From: Leadbetterella sp964489955
GTDB lineage: Bacteria; Bacteroidota; Bacteroidia; Cytophagales; Spirosomataceae
DNA: 64,000 nucleotides
Reading direction: 5' to 3'
Assembly (NCBI GenBank): GCA_964489955.1
Contig: CAZBAV010000008.1
Location: 1 to 64,000 of the forward strand
Below the pieces are notes generated by a model that was not told the origin of the DNA, did not search any database, and was given only the letters and a program-made list of their open reading frames with translations. Made by a program: the position numbers and the translations under genes. This document shows positions 36,389-44,074 of the stretch, in pieces. Position 1 is the first letter of the stretch, and each line of letters begins with the position of its first letter.

Positions 36389-37525
36389 ATGGATTCAATT
36401 TTATTAATAAAAGGAATTATCATCTTAGTGATTTTCGCACTAAGCTTAGGAATAGCTGCTTATGAGACTTACTTTGAGCGTGTAGTGGCTGCCTGGATTC
36501 AAGATAGGGTAGGACCAGATAGGGCTGGATGGCATGGTATGTTCCAGCCTTTGGCAGATGCGGGAAAGCTTTTCTTTAAAGAAGATTTTATTCCTGCCAT
36601 GGCAGACAAGTGGCTCTTTATCATAGGACCAGGTATAGCTATGTTTACTTCCTTGTTAAGTAGTGCTGTGATTCCGTTTGGTGAGACGCTTAAGATAGGA
36701 GATTTATTAGTGCCTATACAAGGGATGGATGTTAACATCGGTGTTTTGTATGTGTTTGGTATTGTGGCTCTTGGTGTTTACGGGATTTTGATTGGTGGCT
36801 GGGCTTCTAACAATAAGTACTCACTTTATGGTGCTTTAAGAGCGGCCTCGCAAAATATCTCTTATGAATTGGCACTTGGCGTATGTCTGGTGGCGATTAT
36901 TGTGGTTACGGGTTCATTGTCACTAAGAGAGATAGTAGATCAGCAGCACGGGATAAACTGGAATATATTTTATCAGCCTGTCGGTTTTATTCTTTTTATG
37001 ACCTGTTCATTGGCAGAGTTAAACAGGGTTCCTTTTGACTTACCGGAGACAGAAAGTGAATTGGTTACAGGATATTTGACGGAATTTGGCTCTATGAAAA
37101 TGGGCTTGTTTATGTTTGGCGAATATGTGAACATGTTTGTGTCTTCTGCTATTATTGCTTGTTTATATTTTGGAGGATATAACTATCCTGGTATGGACGC
37201 GGTGAGAGAATGGATGGTAGGTGCTATGGGAGATGTTACAGGCCATAACGTGGCTACCCTATTAGGAACGGGAATTTTCTTCTTGAAGATATTTTTCTTC
37301 ATATTTGTGATTATGTGGATTCGTTGGACACTTCCTCGTTTCAGATATGACCAGTTAATGAAGTTGGGTTGGCAGTGGATGTTACCTTTGGCCGTGGTAA
37401 ACCTTTTGGTTATGACAGTGGCTACACTATCGGGATATCCACTTTTAGTAAGTTGGATTGGTATGGGAGCGTTTTTGCTTGTGTACTATGGAGGAAGGAC
37501 GATTTACGAAAAAAGAACAAATTAA
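36389..37525 (+). CDS. nuoH: NADH-quinone oxidoreductase subunit H
   Basis: A 378-residue membrane subunit at the junction of the two arms of complex I. It has about eight to nine hydrophobic helices and the family motifs RVGPDRAGWHGMFQPLADAGKLFFKEDF, ELALGVCLVAI and AELNRVPFDLPETESELVTGY. Length is slightly above the usual 320-350 residues. Confidence 0.96.
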   Translation: MDSILLIKGIIILVIFALSLGIAAYETYFERVVAAWIQDRVGPDRAGWHGMFQPLADAGKLFFKEDFIPAMADKWLFIIGPGIAMFTSLLSSAVIPFGETLKIGDLLVPIQGMDVNIGVLYVFGIVALGVYGILIGGWASNNKYSLYGALRAASQNISYELALGVCLVAIIVVTGSLSLREIVDQQHGINWNIFYQPVGFILFMTCSLAELNRVPFDLPETESELVTGYLTEFGSMKMGLFMFGEYVNMFVSSAIIACLYFGGYNYPGMDAVREWMVGAMGDVTGHNVATLLGTGIFFLKIFFFIFVIMWIRWTLPRFRYDQLMKLGWQWMLPLAVVNLLVMTVATLSGYPLLVSWIGMGAFLLVYYGGRTIYEKRTN

Positions 37526-37531
37526 GAGGTT

Positions 37532-38089
37532 ATGCAACTTACCAATAGAGCGAAACAAACAGATAAATCTGATTTAAGCGTAATAGAAAAAACGTACCTT
37601 CCAGGTGTGTTTAGTGGTATGACTATTACCTTAAAGCACTTTTTTAAGAAGAAGCCAACCATACGGTATCCAGAGCAAAAGAGGTATTTAGGTCCTGTTT
37701 TTAGAGGACACCATATTCTAAAGCGTGACGAACAAGGACGTGAAAGGTGTACAGCTTGTGGGCTTTGTGCTGTTGCCTGCCCAGCAGAAGCTATTTCTAT
37801 GGTAGCTGCGGAACGTGTGAAGGGAGAGGAACATCTGTACAGAGAAGAGAAATATGCTGCTAATTATGAGATAAATATGCTCAGGTGTATTTTTTGTGGA
37901 CTATGCGAGGAGGCTTGTCCTAAACAAGCGATATATTTGCGTCATGATGAGTTTGTACCTGTATTTACAGATAGAGACCAGGTTGTTTATGGGAAGGACC
38001 AGTTGGTAGAAGATATGAACAACCGCTATAACAGAGAAGCTTGGACAAAGGAGGAGACGGCTAAGCTGTGGGAAAAACAAAAAGTATAA
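37532..38089 (+). CDS. nuoI: NADH-quinone oxidoreductase subunit I
   Basis: A 185-residue subunit with two ferredoxin-type [4Fe-4S] motifs: CTACGLCAVACPAEAI and CIFCGLCEEACPKQAI. These carry clusters N6a and N6b between NuoG and NuoB. The N-terminus has the amphipathic segment FSGMTITLKHFFKKKPTIRYPEQ usual for NuoI. Confidence 0.96.
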   Translation: MQLTNRAKQTDKSDLSVIEKTYLPGVFSGMTITLKHFFKKKPTIRYPEQKRYLGPVFRGHHILKRDEQGRERCTACGLCAVACPAEAISMVAAERVKGEEHLYREEKYAANYEINMLRCIFCGLCEEACPKQAIYLRHDEFVPVFTDRDQVVYGKDQLVEDMNNRYNREAWTKEETAKLWEKQKV

Positions 38090-38093
38090 GAAG

Positions 38094-38633
38094 ATGTTAG
38101 AAACTATAAAAAGCGTAACGGGAGTTGAAATAGCATATAATTTATTTGCTACACTTGTATTGGTAGGTGCTTTAGGAACAATATTGTCTAAAAAACCAAT
38201 GCATAGTGTCATGTTCCTGATACTTACTTTCTTTTCGCTTTCAGGAATTTATGTTTTGCTTAATGCACAATTTGTGGCAGTGGTGAACATTATTGTGTAT
38301 GCAGGAGCCATTATGGTTCTTTTCTTATTTGTGCTCATGTTCCTGAATTTAAGGCAAGATTCTAATTTCTTGGCTAATAAGTCTATGCTTTTGGCGGCAG
38401 TAATTTCTGGTGGATCACTTGCATTACTTCTGGTAGCAGTTTTAAGAAAGGCACAATTAAGACCTGTAAATCCGGAGACATTTAAGAGTGACACGGGTTT
38501 GATAGAGAACTTAGGAACAGTCTTGTTTAAAGAGTATCTTTTGGCCTTTGAGCTGGTTTCAGTACTGTTTCTAGTGGCTACAGTAGGTGCAATCCTTCTT
38601 GGTAAAAGAGAGAAAGGAGAGAACCATTTTTAA
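38094..38633 (+). CDS. nuoJ: NADH-quinone oxidoreductase subunit J
   Basis: A 179-residue membrane subunit with five predicted helices. Family-typical segments are KPMHSVMFLILTFFSLSGIYVLLNAQFVAVVNIIVYAGAIMVLFLFVLMFLN (read from residue about 39 onward, in part) and a late VATVGAILLGKRE helix. It is the last nuo gene here. The expected nuoK, L, M and N do not follow; a terminator and the oppositely oriented crcB do. Confidence 0.93.
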   Translation: MLETIKSVTGVEIAYNLFATLVLVGALGTILSKKPMHSVMFLILTFFSLSGIYVLLNAQFVAVVNIIVYAGAIMVLFLFVLMFLNLRQDSNFLANKSMLLAAVISGGSLALLLVAVLRKAQLRPVNPETFKSDTGLIENLGTVLFKEYLLAFELVSVLFLVATVGAILLGKREKGENHF

Positions 38634-38700
38634 GTTTATGTTAGCTGCTATTATTTAGAGCTAATTATGTGGTTTGTTTTTTGAATACTAAGTTTGATAG

Positions 38701-38724
38701 AAAAAGAGCCTCGGGCTCTTTTTT
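38701..38724. terminator. Bidirectional terminator between nuoJ and crcB
   Basis: AAAAAGAGCC and GGCTCTTTTT around a three-base loop end the nuo transcript and, on the other strand, the crcB transcript, whose stop codon it overlaps. Confidence 0.85.
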
Positions 38725-39094
38725 ATTTTATAAGAAGCGTACCCAGATAGAGAATAGTCAAACCTAGAATCAGGCTTGCCAAAACATATACTGCTGCAAT
38801 GGTAAACTGTTGGTTTTGTACTAAGGTCAGAGTTTCTCCTGAAAAGGCCGAGAACGTGGTGAATCCACCACAAAAGCCTGTGGTTAAAAAAAATCTTACA
38901 TTGTTGCTGGTTAAGCCTGTTTTTTGGAAATAGCCTATTAAAAGGCCAAAAATGAGACAGCCCACGATATTTACGACAAATGTACCGTATGGAAAACTTG
39001 TCGAGTCTTTGGATGGTAGCAATGTCGAAATTCCATAGCGTAGCATACTTCCCAGTGCCCCACCAAGACCCACAAGTAAATATGGCTGGAACAT
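38723..39094 (-). CDS. crcB: Fluoride efflux channel CrcB/Fluc
   Basis: A 123-residue four-helix membrane protein. The family hallmarks are present: GGALGSMLRYG near the N-terminus, FVVNIVGCLIFGLLIGY with the pore Asn, and TGFCGGFTTFSAFS. Fluc proteins export fluoride as dual-topology dimers. The start overlaps the stop of the upstream TPR gene by one base (TAATG), so expression is coupled. No fluoride riboswitch was recognised, since the gene lacks its own leader. Confidence 0.93.
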   Translation of the reverse strand: MFQPYLLVGLGGALGSMLRYGISTLLPSKDSTSFPYGTFVVNIVGCLIFGLLIGYFQKTGLTSNNVRFFLTTGFCGGFTTFSAFSGETLTLVQNQQFTIAAVYVLASLILGLTILYLGTLLIK

Positions 39095-40512
39095 TAGTTC
39101 TTAAATTGGTCTATTATCCTTTGGAGGGTTTTTAATGTTTCCAGATTACTAAAGAAATCGTATATCTGCACGTGTTTGTCATAATCCAGTAGCAAGCCTT
39201 CTTGTAAGAACTTATAAGCAAGATTAAGCTTTCCGTCATAAAGTAGATATACTGCTGCACGATAATATAAGTCGGCATCTTCAGGGAGCTCTTCTAGTCC
39301 ATCAGAAATTATTTCGTAAGCACGGGTGTACATTTCGGCTTCAAAATACATCATAGACCAATTTAACCAAATATCGGGATTAATAGGGTCCAATTCGCAG
39401 GCTTGTACATACGCCTCCTCTGCTGATACAGTGTTTCCTAGTTTAGACTCATTATCGGCTAGTAATAGCCAATATTCGGCATTTAGGTCATTGTTTTTTA
39501 TTGCCTTTTTAATAAAATGGATAGACTCTATATAGCGTTCTTGCTCAAAAAGCACTAAAGCCATGCCATACCATGCGTCATCCCAAAAGGGGTCTAGTTC
39601 TGTGGCAGTTTTATAGTATTTAAATGCTTCTGTGTATTCCTCAAGTTTCTCGTGTGCATTACCTAAATAAGTAAGGGTTTCTGCGGTTTGTGCTTCTAGT
39701 TCTAGCGTATGTTTAAATGCTTCTACAGCTTTACTATATTCATCAAGGTTAAGGTACGATACTCCTAAGTTAAACCAAGAGCTTGCTGATTTTTCGTTTA
39801 TAACTGTGGCGAATTCTAAAGCCTTTTTGGCGTCTTGATACTGATCCAGATTATTATAACTTTGGCCCAGTGCAAACCAAGCCAGATAATTGTATGGATC
39901 TGTGTCAGTTAAAGAACTGAAGTATTTTATTGCTTCGTTTCCTGCATTTTGCGTTTCGTAACAGAAAAGTAGTTCCAGATATGTGATTTCTATTTTAGGA
40001 TTGATACTAAGAGACTTTTTAAAAGAGGCTATTGCAGTATCTAGTTTGCCTAAACTAGAGTTCGCCATTCCCAGTTGGAAGTAAACATTTTCTTTGTCCT
40101 CTGATTCATCAAGAATTGTTTCGAAGTACTCTATAGCTCTTTCGTACTCTCCTGAATAAATACAAACTACACCGCGGAAATACTGGATTTCTATGTCGGA
40201 TGGGTAGAAAATGGCCGCTTGGTCTAAAATCTCTGTGGCTTCTGTAAGCTCAAACCAATTTATCAGGATTTGTACCTTGTTTAGCATCAAATCTAGTGAA
40301 TTCGGATACATGAGGAGACCATATTTACAGGCTTTATGGGCTAGTTCGAAGTCCTCTTTGGATATGTAATAGTCTGATAGAGATTCGAATATTTCCTCAC
40401 TGAAAGTAGGTGTTTCTTTCCTTTTAAGTAGGTTTTCGAACCTCGAAGCTACCTCTTCCATTGAGGTCTGGTTAAATTCATCAAAAGGTTCAAAACTAAA
40501 TTCCTGGCTCAT
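39094..40512 (-). CDS. Cytoplasmic tetratricopeptide-repeat protein
   Basis: A 472-residue protein built almost entirely of TPR units of 34 residues, for example ENVYFQLGMANSSLGKLDTAIASFKKSLSIN and later copies at nearly regular spacing. No signal peptide or membrane segment is visible. TPR proteins are adaptors, and no specific partner can be named. It precedes crcB with a one-base overlap. Confidence 0.82.
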   Translation of the reverse strand: MSQEFSFEPFDEFNQTSMEEVASRFENLLKRKETPTFSEEIFESLSDYYISKEDFELAHKACKYGLLMYPNSLDLMLNKVQILINWFELTEATEILDQAAIFYPSDIEIQYFRGVVCIYSGEYERAIEYFETILDESEDKENVYFQLGMANSSLGKLDTAIASFKKSLSINPKIEITYLELLFCYETQNAGNEAIKYFSSLTDTDPYNYLAWFALGQSYNNLDQYQDAKKALEFATVINEKSASSWFNLGVSYLNLDEYSKAVEAFKHTLELEAQTAETLTYLGNAHEKLEEYTEAFKYYKTATELDPFWDDAWYGMALVLFEQERYIESIHFIKKAIKNNDLNAEYWLLLADNESKLGNTVSAEEAYVQACELDPINPDIWLNWSMMYFEAEMYTRAYEIISDGLEELPEDADLYYRAAVYLLYDGKLNLAYKFLQEGLLLDYDKHVQIYDFFSNLETLKTLQRIIDQFKN

Positions 40513-40563
40513 CTAATCTTACTTATTGTTATATAAATATACTTTATCCTAACTGAATGAACA

Positions 40564-41547
40564 TTACTTTTTCTCTATTAATTCAGTACAAATCCTATCT
40601 AAGGACGTATCTAGCTCTGTAAAAGTGAAATCTAGCTGCTTTTTTATCTTATTATTTACCTGTAATATCTTTAGTTGAGCTGTCTTCGCAGTTTCTTTTG
40701 TAATGAGGGGAGCTTTACCTGTTAAGAATGATTTTATAGCTTCTAAACGCCAAATCAGACCTAAAACGGATGGGCCTACTTTTATCCTTGGTTTTTTCTT
40801 TTTAAATCTGTGAGCAATTTTTCCGAAAAATTCTTCGTAAGATATCATGCCTGCTGAAAGACAAAACCGTTCATCTTTTATGTCAGATTCTGTAAGCTGT
40901 ATCATGGCTTTGGCCACATCCTGAACATCTACGTAGTTTAGGTAACCAGCTGTGTAGAATGGCTTTTCTTGATAAACGTACTTAAAAAGCTGGGTGCTGC
41001 TTTGGTTCCAGTCGCCACCTCCCAAGATAATGGACGGGTTTACTATGACCACGTCTAGCCCTTCTGCTGCTCCACGCCAAGCTTCACATTCTCCCAGATA
41101 TTTGCTAATGGCATAATGAGAGTTGGTTTCTGATGAAACCCACTTTTGGTTTTCGTCTATTTCTACTTTATCCATCTTTCGCATTTTGCTAAGAGGAGGA
41201 CGGCCAAATGCCGCTATAGAGCTTACATGACAAAGCTTTTTGATTTTATTCTCCAAACAGGCATTAACTACATTGGCTGTGCCTTCTACATTTACTTTGT
41301 ACATGTTCTCCCTGTCTTTCGGGGCAAAGGAAACAGTAGCTGCCGCATGTATCACGTAATCAATGTCTTTTAAGTGTTCATGGAGACAAGTTACATCCAG
41401 GATATCTCCTTCCACATATTCTGTATTAGGAAGGGGAGAGGTAACCTTGGTACGTACTAATGCCCTTATGCTGTAGCCTTTGGCAATTAGCTGTTGGGCT
41501 ACTTCATGTCCTAATAGTCCTGTTATTCCGGTAAGGAAGACTCTCAT
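40564..41547 (-). CDS. NAD-dependent epimerase/dehydratase-like (extended SDR) protein
   Basis: A 327-residue Rossmann-fold protein of the extended short-chain dehydrogenase family. The N-terminus FLTGITGLLGHEVAQQL carries the NAD-binding T-G-x-x-G motif, YVEGDILD follows, and the catalytic Tyr-Lys pair is in HYAISKYLGE. It resembles dihydroflavonol-4-reductase-like SDRs. The substrate cannot be read from sequence. A -7 box TATTTTTG lies at 41563-41570 on the minus strand. Confidence 0.85.
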   Translation of the reverse strand: MRVFLTGITGLLGHEVAQQLIAKGYSIRALVRTKVTSPLPNTEYVEGDILDVTCLHEHLKDIDYVIHAAATVSFAPKDRENMYKVNVEGTANVVNACLENKIKKLCHVSSIAAFGRPPLSKMRKMDKVEIDENQKWVSSETNSHYAISKYLGECEAWRGAAEGLDVVIVNPSIILGGGDWNQSSTQLFKYVYQEKPFYTAGYLNYVDVQDVAKAMIQLTESDIKDERFCLSAGMISYEEFFGKIAHRFKKKKPRIKVGPSVLGLIWRLEAIKSFLTGKAPLITKETAKTAQLKILQVNNKIKKQLDFTFTELDTSLDRICTELIEKK

Positions 41548-41562
41548 GCAATCTTTTTTTTA

Positions 41563-41621
41563 CAAAAATACAAGTTTATCGCTTTGGGAAAGTGGGAATA
41601 CAGAGATGCTTTATATTTTTG
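41563..41621. promoter_or_regulatory. Divergent promoters for the epimerase and the ribonuclease gene
   Basis: TATTTTTG occurs on the minus strand at 41563-41570 facing the epimerase, and again on the plus strand at 41614-41621 facing the ribonuclease (20 bases before its ATG). Both match TAnnTTTG exactly; neither has a TTG at ideal spacing. Confidence 0.5.
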
Positions 41622-41640
41622 TGGGGAAGAGCTATGTAAT

Positions 41641-42018
41641 ATGAAGAAGATTTTAGGTTTTTTGGCTGCAGCGGCACTTTTGGGATTCTTTTGGTACCAA
41701 AATGGAAGTACTGGTGATGAAAAGAATCTAGGAGAAAGAGTAGATGGCATTCCTGCCAAAGTTTATGAGGTTTTGGAGCATATAGATAAATACGAAAAAG
41801 CACCGGAAGGCTATGTGGGTGGACGTCACTTTGGTAATTATGAGAAACTTCTGCCAATAAACGATAATAAGAACAACAAAAGAATAAAGTATAGAGAGTG
41901 GGATGTTAATCCGAAAGTGAAAGGGAAAAATAGAGGGGCTGAGCGTTTAGTAACAGGAAGTAATAAGTCAGCCTATTATACAAAAGATCATTATAATTCA
42001 TTTAAACAAATAAGGTAA
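41641..42018 (+). CDS. Barnase-family (N1/T1/U2) guanyl-specific ribonuclease, exported
   Basis: A 125-residue protein. ATG 41641 begins MKKILGFLAAAALLGFFWYQNG, a signal or anchor segment. The mature part aligns with barnase: a YEVLEHIDKYEKAPEGYVGG start, then YREWDV with Glu86 in place of the barnase catalytic Glu73. RGAERLVTGS supplies Arg98 and Arg102 (barnase Arg83 and Arg87), and YTKDHYNSFKQIR supplies His117 (barnase His102). All key catalytic residues are kept, so it is probably an active secreted RNase. The barstar-like inhibitor gene starts 9 bp downstream. Confidence 0.87.
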   Translation: MKKILGFLAAAALLGFFWYQNGSTGDEKNLGERVDGIPAKVYEVLEHIDKYEKAPEGYVGGRHFGNYEKLLPINDNKNNKRIKYREWDVNPKVKGKNRGAERLVTGSNKSAYYTKDHYNSFKQIR

Positions 42019-42027
42019 TACAGAACA

Positions 42028-42432
42028 ATGTACAATTTGGACATAGAAGAGAAAGATTCTCTTCCTGAAGGTTATGACATAGCCGTGATAGACTCTAAGA
42101 AATGCACGACCCTACGTGCTTTTTATGAAACCATGGCCAAGGTTTTTGAGTTTCCAGATTATTTCGGATTTAATATGGATTCGTTTGATGAAATGCTTAA
42201 CGATTTATCGTGGATAGAAAACGATAAAATTGTTATGTATTTCGACAACTCGGAGTCCTTTTTGGTAGCCGAACGTAACGATACTAAAATTCTTACCCTA
42301 CTGGATATTTTGGAGGCAACTTGCGAAGACTGGAAGTGGTTTGAAGGTGATGATGATATTCCGAAGAAAGAGCTTCTTATCCGTTTTTCACGTAGCGAAA
42401 GAATGGAAGTCATTTTGGAGGAACTGTATTGA
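42028..42432 (+). CDS. Barstar-family ribonuclease inhibitor
   Basis: A 134-residue acidic protein matching the barstar fold. The typical segments are IDSKKCTTLRAFYETMAKVFEFPDYFGFNMDSFDEMLNDL, read in parts from residue 22, with the Y-F-G-x-N-x-D-S-x-x-E helix that binds the nuclease active site. It is cytoplasmic, with no signal peptide, as expected for immunity against a co-expressed RNase. It is directly downstream of the barnase-like gene. Confidence 0.88.
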   Translation: MYNLDIEEKDSLPEGYDIAVIDSKKCTTLRAFYETMAKVFEFPDYFGFNMDSFDEMLNDLSWIENDKIVMYFDNSESFLVAERNDTKILTLLDILEATCEDWKWFEGDDDIPKKELLIRFSRSERMEVILEELY

Positions 42433-42464
42433 TAGTTGATAAATACATCCCTGTAAAATATTGG

Positions 42465-42492
42465 TAGGAACATACCTTATGGTGTGTTCCTA
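42465..42492 (+). terminator. Hairpin terminator after the barstar gene
   Basis: TAGGAACAYACC-type arms (left TAGGAACATACC, right GGTGTGTTCCTA) form a long stem followed by T-rich sequence. A near copy lies at 44016-44043 (22 of 28 bases identical). Confidence 0.6.
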
Positions 42493-42539
42493 CGTTTCGT
42501 TTTTAGAATTTAACTCTATAAGGAGTTCTACATATAAAA

Positions 42540-42740
42540 TTAATCCTCATCTTCTAGGGTAAATATTTCTTCAACAGATTTACCGAAGTAGCGAGCAATT
42601 TTTAGTGCCAAAACAGTGGATGGAACGTACTTCCCTTTCTCCATGGCATTAATGGTTTGTCTGCTTACTGAGATAGCATTGGCCAGATCTTCCTGCGTGA
42701 TGTCTTTTATGGCTCGTTGCACTTTAAGGTTATTTTGCAT
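42540..42740 (-). CDS. XRE/Cro-type HTH transcriptional regulator
   Basis: A 66-residue stand-alone HTH domain. The start ATG 42740 gives MQNNLKVQRAIKDITQEDLANAISVSRQTINAMEKGKYVPSTVLALKIARYFG, quoted in part from residues 1 to 53; the recognition helix is SVSRQTINAMEKG. The frame ends in VEEIFTLEDED. It overlaps the upstream membrane-protein gene by 11 bp. Such small HTH proteins are often autoregulators, and a large symmetric dyad sits upstream of the operon. Confidence 0.85.
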   Translation of the reverse strand: MQNNLKVQRAIKDITQEDLANAISVSRQTINAMEKGKYVPSTVLALKIARYFGKSVEEIFTLEDED

Positions 42741-43233
42741 TCCGTGAGCGTTTAAATTTATTTTCCAGGTCATCAATCAGGTCTTGATAGTTTAGCCTGA
42801 GATGGAAGTCGAAAATGTACATCAGCAATACATTGAAGATACTAAATCCGAAGAATTTTAGAAAACTCGGTTCTGGAAGCCAAAAATACAAGAGCATAAG
42901 CAGAATGTAGTTATACAATACGGCATGTAGAAATGCACTTTTTCGTAGCTTTTTAATAAATTCATCTTCTATTTTTTCTTGGGAAAGAGCAATCACGAGC
43001 ATTCCTCCTGTAAGTAGAATCCCTAGTGTGCTAAGCCAAATGGGTGTGTTTATGAAGAACGTTTTTGCTGCATAGCTCATTGATGATTGTCCGGGAGAGA
43101 TTTGAAGTATTTCTTTCCAAGGTGCAAAAAACGCGATGCATATTACAAGGAGAAAGAAAAGGACAATTCCCGCTGATAATGTTATCCAACCAACGTTTTT
43201 GAACTTGTTATTTAGTAAATAGGATGTACTCAT
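42730..43233 (-). CDS. Four-span membrane protein, paralogue of its upstream neighbour
   Basis: A 167-residue membrane protein of unknown function with helices near residues 17-37, 62-80, 103-120 and 126-145. It shares LLNNKFKNVGW, the QEKIEDEFIKKLRKSAFLHAVLYNY stretch and a final FDFHLRL with the gene upstream, so the pair is a tandem duplication. The C-terminus is basic and cytoplasmic (ENKFKRSRNAK). It sits in a three-gene operon with the HTH regulator. Confidence 0.72.
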   Translation of the reverse strand: MSTSYLLNNKFKNVGWITLSAGIVLFFLLVICIAFFAPWKEILQISPGQSSMSYAAKTFFINTPIWLSTLGILLTGGMLVIALSQEKIEDEFIKKLRKSAFLHAVLYNYILLMLLYFWLPEPSFLKFFGFSIFNVLLMYIFDFHLRLNYQDLIDDLENKFKRSRNAK

Positions 43234-43691
43234 TTGGTTGTTTTCTTTAGAAGGTAGTGAAATCTAAGAATGAAGAAAGCAAGCGTGGTGAACATGTTAT
43301 ACATGAGGACGGTAAAGAAGTCTGTGCCGAAAATAAGAATGAAAGCGATAAATAGAATAAGGTAGTTGAGCAGAACTGCCCATTGAAAGGCAGATAATCT
43401 CAGGCTATTGATAAACTCGTCTTCTTGCTTTTCTCGTGAGAAAGCTACGATTAGGCCACCTGAAATAAATAAGCCGCCTATCAACGTAAATCCTAAGTTT
43501 ACTTCACTAAACCCGAAAAAAGTTTGGGGACCCAAAGGTTCTTTGTTTACAACGGTGAAAAAGTTCAGTTCTAACCAAGGGACGCCTCCTTCCTTACTAA
43601 AAAGAATGATGATCCAAAGGACTATACTTGCCGCTAGAAGAGTCCAGCCAAGTTTTTTAAATTTATTAGGGAGGAGGAGAGTATTTTTCAT
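43230..43691 (-). CDS. Four-span membrane protein, first of a tandem pair
   Basis: A 153-residue membrane protein of unknown function with helices near residues 15-30, 66-82, 100-117 and 122-140. The cytoplasmic loop REKQEDEFINSLRLSAFQWAVLLNY is the part best conserved with its paralogue. It overlaps the next gene by 4 bases. An operator-like dyad and a -7 box lie just upstream. It may be a target or partner of the HTH protein, as in HTH/membrane-protein pairs, but this is inference. Confidence 0.72.
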   Translation of the reverse strand: MKNTLLLPNKFKKLGWTLLAASIVLWIIILFSKEGGVPWLELNFFTVVNKEPLGPQTFFGFSEVNLGFTLIGGLFISGGLIVAFSREKQEDEFINSLRLSAFQWAVLLNYLILFIAFILIFGTDFFTVLMYNMFTTLAFFILRFHYLLKKTTK

Positions 43692-43718
43692 CTAGAATAG
43701 AGAATTTGTATTTTGTTT

Positions 43719-43785
43719 CAAAAGTAAAGTGTATTTTTCTAAATGTAAAGTATTTTTTACATAAAGTTTTATATTCTTTACTTTT
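43719..43785 (-). promoter_or_regulatory. Promoter and concentric operator dyads of the HTH/membrane-protein operon
   Basis: TACTTTTG on the minus strand (43719-43726) is an exact -7 box, 28 bases before the start. Two inverted repeats share one centre at 43752.5: outer arms AAAAGTAAAG (43720-43729) and CTTTACTTTT (43776-43785), and inner arms ATGTAAA (43743-43749) and TTTACAT (43756-43762). The left outer arm covers the -7 box, as an autorepressor site would. Confidence 0.55.
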
Positions 43786-44015
43786 ATGGTGTACACTTGA
43801 AAGAAAAAAAGAGGGGCTAACTAAATAAGCCCAAAATTTTAACCCGGATTATACATCAACTTATCTGAAGTATCAAAATGCTATTTTTTGTAAGCAGTAA
43901 TACCTTCAAAACTATAATTTACTATGCTTTTCTCCGTATTTTACTTCTATTTTGTGATATTTCTTTTCGGTAAAAACATAATCTCACTTTAGAAGAAGGA
44001 AGCGTACAAAAAAAA
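43786..44015. other. Intergenic region without a recognised gene
   Basis: An AT-rich gap between the HTH operon and the S9 peptidase. No complete gene was found. On the minus strand two short adjacent frames near 43880-43980 read in a protein-like way (ending in YSFEGITAYKK) but contain stops, so at most a decayed remnant is present. Confidence 0.4.
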
Positions 44016-44043
44016 TAGGAACACGCCTTGAAGGGTGTTCCTA
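44016..44043 (-). terminator. Terminator of the S9 peptidase gene
   Basis: TAGGAACAC and GTGTTCCTA form the stem; the A-run at 44007-44015 is the U-tract on the minus strand. It is a near copy of the hairpin at 42465-42492. Confidence 0.7.
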
Positions 44044-44074
44044 TATGATATAAAAAATCAGATTCTAGCTGAAA

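Noticed and set aside
38634..38700. Six-codon frame after nuoJ as a nuoK remnant
   Set aside because: Far too short to identify; mentioned only because nuoK is expected there.
43880..43995. Protein-like minus-strand fragments ending in YSFEGITAYKK and VKYGEKHSKL
   Set aside because: They lie in two different frames, each under about 25 codons, with no start. A decayed gene is possible but cannot be supported.
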